Of a stretch of 64,000 nt of DNA, positions 33,589 to 40,172 are shown one piece after another. Origin of the DNA: JBEVNR01 sp040507985 (GTDB lineage Bacteria; Pseudomonadota; Alphaproteobacteria; Rickettsiales; UBA6187); assembly GCA_040507985.1 (NCBI GenBank), contig JBEVNR010000002.1, positions 62,001 through 126,000 of the forward strand. Reading direction: 5' to 3'. The notes under the pieces were generated by a model. That model saw nothing but the letters and a program-made list of their open reading frames with translations. It had not been told where the DNA came from and did not search any database. The position numbers were made by a program, and so were the translations under genes. Position 1 is the first letter of the stretch. Each line of letters begins with the position of its first letter.

Positions 33589-34797
33589 ATGTCTTCCGCT
33601 TCGCCCTCTTACGTCGTGTTAGCGACCAAATATCGTCCCGGGCGCTTTGAGGATTTGCGCGGACAAGACGTGTTGGTGCGCACCTTGCAAAATGCGATAC
33701 GGCTTGACCGCATCGCTAACGCCTTTATCATGACGGGCATACGCGGCGTGGGAAAGACCACCACCGCCCGCATCATCGCCAAGTCGCTAAATTGCGTCGG
33801 CGGGGAACATTCGGATAAACCGGCCGTTTCACCGTGCGGCGCGTGCGAGCAATGCGTCGCGGTGCGCGACGGGCGCCACCCCGACGTGCTCGAAATGGAC
33901 GCCGCCAGCCATACGGGCGTGGACGACGTGCGCGAAATTATCGACATGGCCCGTTATGCTCCATCGATGGGGCGCTATAAAATATTTATCGTCGATGAAG
34001 TGCACATGCTTTCACGCAGCGCCTTCAACGCGCTGCTAAAAACGCTGGAGGAACCGCCGGCGCGCGTGAAGTTTATTTTCGCCACGACGGAAATTCGCAA
34101 GGTGCCGGCCACGATTCTTTCCCGCTGCCAGCGTTTTGACTTAAAGCGCGTCGAGACGGAATCGCTCGCCCGTCATTTAGCGGCGGTCTGCGAGACGGAA
34201 GAAAGGCGCATTGAGCCTTCCGCCCTGGCGCTCATCGCCCGCGCGGCGGAGGGATCGGTGCGCGATTCCTTGTCGCTGCTCGATCAAATTCTCGCCATGC
34301 AGGAAGGCGTTCCCACGGCGGAAGACGTACGCCGCATGTTGGGCATGGCCGAAAGCGGACGCGTCGTCGCCCTGTTCTCCGCATTATGCGAAGGCGACGT
34401 CAGAACGACACTCGCTCTCGTGCGCCGGGCCGTGTCGGACGGGCAAGATCCAATGCAAATCGTGAAAGAAGCGCAGCAAGCCTGCCATCACGCCGGATTG
34501 TTCACCGTGGCCGGAAAAGACGCCGAGACGGACACGTTTTACGACGAGGTCTCGCGCGGCGCGTTGGAAGAGGCGTCGAAAAAATGCGGCGCCGCCTTCC
34601 TTATGCGCATGTGGAGCCTGCTTATTAAATGCGCGGAAGAATTTTCTTATAGCTACAACGCCCAGGCGACGCTGGAAATGGGGATGGTGCGTTTATGTTA
34701 TGCCTCGTCGCTGCCTACGCCCGAGGCCGCCTTGCGCGCGCTGGCGAAACACGAGCGCGCCTTGCCCCCTGCCGCGCCGGATAAAAAAAAAACCTGA
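33589..34797 (+). CDS. dnaX: DNA polymerase III gamma subunit (dnaX, short product)
   Basis: ATPase of the clamp-loader complex. 402 residues are read without frameshift. AAA+ motifs: YRPGRFEDLRGQDVLVRTLQ, Walker A GIRGVGKTTTARIIAKSLNC, zinc site SPCGACEQC, Walker B IFIVDEVHMLSRSAFNALLK, sensor FATTEIRKVPATILSRCQRF and EGSVRDSLSLLDQ. The frame reaches a run of ten A (34783-34792) and ends PDKKKT with TGA at 34795. A -1 shift at that run continues into 153 further codons (tau). It is preceded by the SRP RNA; the usual downstream ybaB-recR genes are replaced by a restriction-modification pair. Confidence 0.95.
   Translation: MSSASPSYVVLATKYRPGRFEDLRGQDVLVRTLQNAIRLDRIANAFIMTGIRGVGKTTTARIIAKSLNCVGGEHSDKPAVSPCGACEQCVAVRDGRHPDVLEMDAASHTGVDDVREIIDMARYAPSMGRYKIFIVDEVHMLSRSAFNALLKTLEEPPARVKFIFATTEIRKVPATILSRCQRFDLKRVETESLARHLAAVCETEERRIEPSALALIARAAEGSVRDSLSLLDQILAMQEGVPTAEDVRRMLGMAESGRVVALFSALCEGDVRTTLALVRRAVSDGQDPMQIVKEAQQACHHAGLFTVAGKDAETDTFYDEVSRGALEEASKKCGAAFLMRMWSLLIKCAEEFSYSYNAQATLEMGMVRLCYASSLPTPEAALRALAKHERALPPAAPDKKKT
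34783..34792 (+). promoter_or_regulatory. A10 slippage site in dnaX
   Basis: GAT followed by ten A and ACC TGA-type sequence at the end of the gamma frame. A single extra A in the mRNA, or a -1 ribosomal slip, joins the AAA+ part to the tau C-terminal domain in the next frame. Homopolymer slippage in dnaX is known (A-run transcriptional slippage in Thermus; ribosomal frameshift in E. coli). Confidence 0.7.
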
Positions 34798-35243
34798 TTG
34801 TCCCTAAGGAAAATTCCCTAAACGGCATGGATAAAGCTCTTGCCGCCTTAGAGGAGGAAGGCGACGTCACGGATTATGCGTCCTTTCTGGAATATTTGCT
34901 GAAAAACAAGGAGCTCACGCTATACCGACTGCTGAGCGCCCACGCAGAATGCGCGGAGTGGAGCGCCGAGAAAATCGTCCTTCGCGGCGATTCCGACATA
35001 TTGGCGCCGCGTCTTGGTGAGTTAAGGAGCCATTTATCCCATGCCGGCCTGTCCTCGCTTCCGGAAATTGCCATTGAAAGTGTCGTAAAGCCGCCTTCAT
35101 ACGCCGCGATGTCGACGTCTAAAGCGCAGCATTCGCCCAAAGGGAAAAAAACGGAGGCGCCTACGCACCCGGACGTCGCCTACGTGAAAAAATTCTTTCC
35201 TGAGGCGATATTAATCGCTTTAGACGAGGGCGAAACGGCATAA
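34785..35243 (+). CDS. dnaX: tau-specific C-terminal region of DnaX
   Basis: Open from the A run in the -1 frame: KKNLIVPKENSLNGMDKALA, then about 130 residues ending LDEGETA. The segment FLEYLLKNKELTLYRLLSAH ... CAEWSAEKIVLRGDSDILAP matches the tau C-terminal domain that binds the polymerase alpha subunit. VAYVKKFFPEAILIALDEGE resembles the usual tau end. A separate start at the ATG 34827 has no ribosome site, so I read this as the frameshifted extension that gives a tau of about 555 residues. An ancestral frameshift mutation or sequencing error in the homopolymer would look the same. Confidence 0.8.
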   Translation, partial: KKNLIVPKENSLNGMDKALAALEEEGDVTDYASFLEYLLKNKELTLYRLLSAHAECAEWSAEKIVLRGDSDILAPRLGELRSHLSHAGLSSLPEIAIESVVKPPSYAAMSTSKAQHSPKGKKTEAPTHPDVAYVKKFFPEAILIALDEGETA

Positions 35244-35280
35244 CGCGCTATCGTCTAAATAGAGAGGACGGCATCAGTGT

Positions 35281-36369
35281 TTAATCAAATCGTATCTGCA
35301 TACATAACCTAAGATATTGCGTGCCGTCATCACCCGTAAATAAGGTTCCGAAGTCATGCCTACCCGTACTCGGTGTATCGAAGCACGTGCGGGAAAACAA
35401 ATAATCTTCAAAGGCATTCCAATTATAGATATGGTAACAAACGATGTTGCCGCTCTCGTTAACGATCACATAACCGCCGTTAGCGTCGTAAATGCCGCAC
35501 CATATTTTTCTTGCCGTCATTCCCAACGCAACGGATAATAAAAAACGCTTTATTTTACTTTCATAGAAGGGCTGCCCACAGGATAGATCGTAACCGCAAG
35601 GATTCTTATTAACCGTTAGCCCGGTAAGCTCCGTTATTTTTGTGCCGAGACCCGAGTAATAACCCGCCATAAGATCGGCAAGAATAAGATCTAGTTGCGA
35701 ATCGCAGAATGCGATATTTCTGCGAAATTGATCGTCTTCCACTTTTACATAATGAAGAGTGCAACCGTGCGCCGCTAATTCCGCCAATAACGATTTCGTC
35801 TTTTTTCCTTGAAAAACTTCGTCGGAAAGTTTTTCCGCGCTTTCCGCTTCGTATAAAAAACACGTACTATGCTTAGCGGCGTTAAATAACGTCGATTTTC
35901 CGCCAAGTCGCGATTTAATGCTAAATCCTAATTCTTGCCGGCGTTGCGTAACGGGATCGTGAACCGCAACCTTAACGTCTTGCTTATTTTGCGAACCGGA
36001 TTTTAATAGCGGGTTGCCTATCTTTTCCACGAAATGGGCAATTTCAGGAATTTCGAAGCTTGCCTCGCCTTTGCTCGCCCGCACTTTTTCAAAAAGCAGA
36101 TCGGCCGCGGCCACATATTCCGCCGCATTGACTTCCGAAACGATTCGGGCCGTAGTTACTGCCTTAATAACGACGGTATCGCCTTCGTTGCAACGTCTGT
36201 ATTCCGCATCTATTCGTTCTTGCCCTACGGTTCTTCTAACCGCATATACGGGATAAAAGAAATCTTCGCGGGGATTTAAATGGGCGTCGGCCGCATGAAG
36301 CTTGCCCGTTCCTAAAAGCCTAAGGAAAACGTATAATTCGCTCCACTCGCCTTTATTCATTCCGGTCAT
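35281..36369 (-). CDS. HpaII-family type II restriction endonuclease
   Basis: 362 residues starting MTGMNKGEWSELYVFLRLLG, the characteristic N-terminus of the HpaII family, whose members cut CCGG. A central GFSIKSRLGGKSTLFNAAK and preceding DVKVAVHDPVTQRRQELGFS form the likely PD-(D/E)xK metal site (Asp, then Ser-Ile-Lys). The C-terminal SCGQPFYESKIKRFLLSVAL and YHIYNWNAFEDYLF are also family-like. The start overlaps the methyltransferase stop by four bases, so methylation is translated first. Base composition is more AT-rich than dnaX, supporting acquisition. The target site is inferred from family, not shown. Confidence 0.88.
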   Translation of the reverse strand: MTGMNKGEWSELYVFLRLLGTGKLHAADAHLNPREDFFYPVYAVRRTVGQERIDAEYRRCNEGDTVVIKAVTTARIVSEVNAAEYVAAADLLFEKVRASKGEASFEIPEIAHFVEKIGNPLLKSGSQNKQDVKVAVHDPVTQRRQELGFSIKSRLGGKSTLFNAAKHSTCFLYEAESAEKLSDEVFQGKKTKSLLAELAAHGCTLHYVKVEDDQFRRNIAFCDSQLDLILADLMAGYYSGLGTKITELTGLTVNKNPCGYDLSCGQPFYESKIKRFLLSVALGMTARKIWCGIYDANGGYVIVNESGNIVCYHIYNWNAFEDYLFSRTCFDTPSTGRHDFGTLFTGDDGTQYLRLCMQIRFD

Positions 36370-37325
36370 TCGTAACAGGCGGCTTGCGCCGCGTTTTGCG
36401 CTTTATCGGTCCAAACGGGCTTAGCCGCTTGCCGCCTTAACGTTTGCAAGCGTTCGATAATCGTTTCGCCAACGGCTTGTACCGCGTGTACGGCGACGCT
36501 ATTGCCTAGTTGTTTCATAGCTTGCGTTTTCGACACCGGAAACACGAAATCGTCGGGAAAACCCATCATGCGCCGGCCTTCCTTCGGCCCCATGCGTCGT
36601 TCTTGGCCGCCCACTATGTAGCAATCCCAATTTCTACGATCGCCCACGCCCGAACTGCGTCCGCCGACGCGCAGCGTATAGCCGATCTCCTTTTCGCACA
36701 CATCGCCCCATACTTGATTCATCGTAATATTAAGGGGTAGCTTACGCGGAAACTTAAACTCGGCGCCATAATTGTCTTCCTTACGGAATCCCACGATAAA
36801 CAAGCGCGGCCGATGTTGCGGCAATCCATAGTCCGACGCTTTTACGACTTGCCAATATATATTATATCCCAGTCGCTCGCTAAGAATGGCACGTATGGTC
36901 TCGAATGTTTTGCCGCCGTCGTGATTCAGTAGATGGCGGACGTTCTCCAAAAATATTACCGACGGGCGTTTGGCCTCGATAATTTCGGCTATAATAAAAA
37001 ACATATTACCGCGCTTGTCCTTCTCCTCTGCGAATCCTCTTTTGAATCCGGCTTGGCTAAAAGGCTGGCAAGGAAAGCCGGCGCACAATATGTCGAAATT
37101 GGGAATTTCCTCGGAAGGAAACGTAATGGCGGTTATGTCGGGGTTGAATAAGCCATTTTCAAAAAGTTGCGGCGAAAGCCTGCGAAAATTCTCTTCGTAG
37201 GTTAGGCGGGCGAACGGATCAATTTCCGACGCAAAGACGCATTTGGCACCCAAATTATGCCAAGCCAAATGAAAACCGCCGATGCCTGCAAAAAGGTCTA
37301 TAAATGTCAGTGCATTACTTTTCAT
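36366..37325 (-). CDS. DNA cytosine-5 methyltransferase (HpaII-type modification)
   Basis: Methylates cytosine at C5 to protect the host from the neighbouring endonuclease. The 319 residues contain motif I FIDLFAGIGGFHLAWHNLGA, motif IV LCAGFPCQPFSQAGF with the catalytic Cys, motif VI FLENVRHLLNHDGG, motif VIII QHRPRLFIVGF and motif X QLGNSVAVHAVQAVGE. A short target-recognition stretch (about 205-265, VGGRSSGVGDRRNWDCYIVG) separates VIII and IX. All motifs are intact, so it should be active. It is the first gene of a two-gene restriction-modification unit inserted downstream of dnaX. Confidence 0.95.
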   Translation of the reverse strand: MKSNALTFIDLFAGIGGFHLAWHNLGAKCVFASEIDPFARLTYEENFRRLSPQLFENGLFNPDITAITFPSEEIPNFDILCAGFPCQPFSQAGFKRGFAEEKDKRGNMFFIIAEIIEAKRPSVIFLENVRHLLNHDGGKTFETIRAILSERLGYNIYWQVVKASDYGLPQHRPRLFIVGFRKEDNYGAEFKFPRKLPLNITMNQVWGDVCEKEIGYTLRVGGRSSGVGDRRNWDCYIVGGQERRMGPKEGRRMMGFPDDFVFPVSKTQAMKQLGNSVAVHAVQAVGETIIERLQTLRRQAAKPVWTDKAQNAAQAACYE

Positions 37326-37466
37326 GCCGTCTAAAGTCCGTACTAAAATAGCTCCCGTCCTTTTATATTATAATTCCTAACATTGGCAATTCTTATATGC
37401 GAAGGCCCTATTCATGTTTTTGCCCTGTGCTCGTTAGCATGCGTCATTATAAAGGGGTTGACTGTA

Positions 37467-38318
37467 CTATAATTTGCAGCGACATTGCTTCGCGCCGGTC
37501 GTGGTCGGCGCGTCTTCCGAAAGATCGGTCCCCGCGCAGCTTCCTTCCTTAAATTCTACCCAGTCATAATGCGCGCTGATTGGGCCGGTATAGGAAAAAG
37601 GCCCGAAAAACTGTTCGGCCTTCTTTCCCGTCCATAGATTTGCCATCAATTGACTGGGGGCGGAGGGAAGGGGGCCGCCCTTTAGGGTGGACCGGCGTAT
37701 TTCCTTTCCGTCGACGAACCATGCGAGGGAATCTTTGTTCCATTCGATTTGATAGACGTGAAAATCTGCTGAGGCGTCGAATCCAAGGGGTGTTTGCTCC
37801 ATGTTGTTGCCGTCGGAGTCGGTGTTGTTTTGGCCTTTTACGTAATATCCGGTTTGAATCATTTTCGTATCTTTGCCGAGAAATTCGATATCGATTTGAT
37901 CGGCGCTGCCCGCGTCGAAAAGAAAGAACGACGAAACGATTCCCGACCCTTTCGCCGCCTTCATGCGGCCGGAATAGCATCCATACGAGGTAAATTGCAG
38001 CGATTCGTATTCGCCGGAGGCGAAGCGTTGATTTTGGCATGCCGATTTATTCGTCGCGCAATCGTCCAGGGTAAGCGTCATCACGCCGTCTTTGATCGCC
38101 ATGCGGTCGCGCCTGAAAATAACGTCGAACATCTCGTCGGTAGGATGGTAGGCGTCGGGCGATCCTCCATAGGGAGTGGTCGGAACGACGCACCAATATT
38201 TACACATCTTTTCGCCGGAGGGCGCGTTGTCGAAACCGTCGCGATAGCCGGCGGCAAGGGCGGAGCCGTTCATAAAAACGGCGAAGGCGAGACAAAAAAG
38301 AACGGCGCGAATTAGCAT
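37467..38318 (-). CDS. GH16-family secreted protein with altered catalytic site
   Basis: A 283-residue beta-jelly-roll protein of glycoside hydrolase family 16 (laminarinase/lichenase/transglycosylase clan). A signal peptide (AVLFCLAFAVFMNGSALAAG) precedes RDGFDN and SGEYESLQFTSYGCYSGRMK. The active-site segment is DQIDIEFLGKD. The family pattern is E-I-D-I-E; here residue 141, the nucleophile, is Gln (codon CAA at 37896-37898 on the minus strand), while Asp143 and Glu145 remain. YQIEWNKDSLAWFVDGKEIR and LMANLW are typical. Normal hydrolysis is not expected. It may bind glucans or represent a recent mutation. It ends in a Cys-rich tail, ATGAKQCRCKL-like. Confidence 0.9.
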   Translation of the reverse strand: MLIRAVLFCLAFAVFMNGSALAAGYRDGFDNAPSGEKMCKYWCVVPTTPYGGSPDAYHPTDEMFDVIFRRDRMAIKDGVMTLTLDDCATNKSACQNQRFASGEYESLQFTSYGCYSGRMKAAKGSGIVSSFFLFDAGSADQIDIEFLGKDTKMIQTGYYVKGQNNTDSDGNNMEQTPLGFDASADFHVYQIEWNKDSLAWFVDGKEIRRSTLKGGPLPSAPSQLMANLWTGKKAEQFFGPFSYTGPISAHYDWVEFKEGSCAGTDLSEDAPTTTGAKQCRCKL

Positions 38319-38443
38319 GTAACACCGGATACGTAAATAAAATTTCTAGCGCATAATTTTATGTTACCGGAATTATATCGCGATTTTTTTGCGTATCGTC
38401 GTTTTTTTATCTGTTTTCCTTTCGGTGCAAAAGCCAATATCTC

Positions 38444-38472
38444 TATACAATTCGCTAAAATTCACGTATAAT
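38444..38472 (+). promoter_or_regulatory. candidate promoter of gene 38558-39868
   Basis: TATACA (38444-38449), 17 bases and a perfect TATAAT (38467-38472), about 85 bases upstream of the ATG. The rest of 38319-38557 shows nothing else. Confidence 0.45.
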
Positions 38473-38557
38473 TAATAAATGCTTTCGCCCATGCGAAGCA
38501 TGCCGGGCGCCGGACCCATTCCGCGCCAACCGAACGTGGGTAACGGATAAGATTATT

Positions 38558-39868
38558 ATGGCCAACGACGACACCAACTCTCCCTTGCCGATGACGGCAG
38601 ACGGCCGGGCGCAGAAACCCCAAGCGCAAGGCGCTAACGCGAAAGGGCAAAAAGACACGCCCGAAATGGCGTTGCAGCGCGCGTCAAACGATGAGATTAA
38701 GAACGATAAAATCTATTCCCTACCTACGCTTATAGAAAAAAACTATAAAGCCATCTGCGGAGAGGGGGCGTCTTGGCCGCCTAAAGTCTCTAAAAATCCT
38801 GAAGAATGGGAAATGCAGGCCATTATTCCGGACGCCTTACGGGAAGCCGCCAATCGCGCCCTCGACAAATATGGAACGGAAAACGTTCCCGCCGGCTTTT
38901 ATGATATTGCGTCCGCGATGTGCGCGGCAAAAGCGGTCAATGCCTATTTCGCGAAAAAAGACGCCGAATCTCCTCCGACGCAAGAAATGTCGGACGCTCG
39001 AAAACCGTTGACGGAGAAATTTCAGAAAAACGTCTTAGGGCTGCTAAAGAAAGGCGCCGACGCGCAAGTCGAAGAGCAAAAGCAACTGAGGGGAAAAAAT
39101 CCCATCCTCTCCGCGCACAGGGAAATAGACGGCGCCTATGAAAAATGGAATAAAAAACAAAAGGTAAAAGACCATTTAAGAGACGTTTTGCCGGAACCGT
39201 TTAGTTTAATCGGCAGCTTTCTTTACGAATTATTGAAGGCGGGCGTAAAAGGCATGGCCGGAATAGGGGCGGGCATTCTCAAAGCCGTCGGCGAGACGCA
39301 CGCGATTCTGCAAGGGGCGGCGCATAAAAAAGAGATGGACGCCGCCTTTCAAGAGATAGCGGAAAATTATACCGGCCGGGAATCGACGGACTTTCTCAAG
39401 AAAATTCTCGATAAGGGCGCCGCGACCGTCGCCGCCGCCGAAGAAGAGAAGAGTCAACAAAAACACGCGCCACAACGGAGCGGACAAAGCCCCGCCGGGC
39501 AAGGCGTGGCCGGGGCCGCCGTCTATCCCCAAATGATGCAGGCACAGCAACAGGCGCAACGCAATGCCGCCACTGCCGCGCAACCCTATCCGCAGATGCG
39601 CCAACCGGAAACGAATCAGCCGCAGACGGTGCAACACGTCCCAAAACCGCCTAAACCTAAGAAAGGCGCCACCGCGAACGATCGGAAACGGGATGGAGGC
39701 GCAACGCGTCCCGCCCATCCCACCATGTCGGGCGCCAACCCGCCGCCTTTTAACCCAAAAGGAGCGTTGACCAGGATGGGCGTGACGGCCGTAGAAAAAG
39801 CGACGCCCGGAGCGTCGGTGCGACCTACCGGAGAAAGGGGAAGTTCCGGCAGAAGCTCGGAACGGTAA
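38558..39868 (+). CDS. orphan protein with disordered ends
   Basis: I do not recognise this 436-residue protein. The first 50 residues are polar and disordered. Residues 50-210 are mostly helical with many charged residues (EKFQKNVLGLLKKGADAQVE). A Gly/Ala/Leu-rich amphipathic stretch (FSLIGSFLYELLKAGVKGMA, about 213-255) could insert in a membrane. The last 140 residues are Gln/Pro/Ala-rich, with repeated YPQM (VYPQMMQAQQ, PYPQMRQPE), and end Arg/Ser-rich. There is no signal peptide and no enzymatic motif. The arrangement recalls secreted effectors, but no secretion genes are nearby, so that is speculation. Confidence 0.65.
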   Translation: MANDDTNSPLPMTADGRAQKPQAQGANAKGQKDTPEMALQRASNDEIKNDKIYSLPTLIEKNYKAICGEGASWPPKVSKNPEEWEMQAIIPDALREAANRALDKYGTENVPAGFYDIASAMCAAKAVNAYFAKKDAESPPTQEMSDARKPLTEKFQKNVLGLLKKGADAQVEEQKQLRGKNPILSAHREIDGAYEKWNKKQKVKDHLRDVLPEPFSLIGSFLYELLKAGVKGMAGIGAGILKAVGETHAILQGAAHKKEMDAAFQEIAENYTGRESTDFLKKILDKGAATVAAAEEEKSQQKHAPQRSGQSPAGQGVAGAAVYPQMMQAQQQAQRNAATAAQPYPQMRQPETNQPQTVQHVPKPPKPKKGATANDRKRDGGATRPAHPTMSGANPPPFNPKGALTRMGVTAVEKATPGASVRPTGERGSSGRSSER

Positions 39869-40073
39869 TATATTAAACCATTCTTTAGCGTATATCAATT
39901 CTTATGCGAATCGCGTCCGCCTCTTCTTCTCACGTCAAGTCGCCGATTAATTTTTTCGTTCACATTACCGCTACAGTCGCCGCATATTCGCTCAAAAGTA
40001 CAAAAGTAAAAATTACTTGCAATCAAAAATCAACCGACAACCTGATACTTATCTCGAACTGAGGTTAAATGCC
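39869..40073. other. gene-free spacer before divL promoter
   Basis: About 200 AT-rich bases without a coding frame, hairpin or repeat that I can support; the divL promoter follows at 40074. Confidence 0.4.
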
Positions 40074-40102
40074 TTGAAATTTGTCTCTCCTTACGATAAA
40101 AT
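40074..40102 (+). promoter_or_regulatory. divL promoter
   Basis: TTGAAA (40074-40079), exactly 17 bases and TAAAAT (40097-40102). The start near 40109 leaves a leader of about 64 bases before the divL ATG. Confidence 0.6.
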
Positions 40103-40172
40103 AATTCCAGTGTTATGAAGAAAATCCATGCCATAAAATAGTAGGACTAACCAATTATACTGGTCGCCTTCC

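Noticed and set aside
34827..35243. Separate small gene after dnaX
   Set aside because: No ribosome site at the ATG. The frame is open back to the A10 run and the content is that of the tau C-terminal domain.
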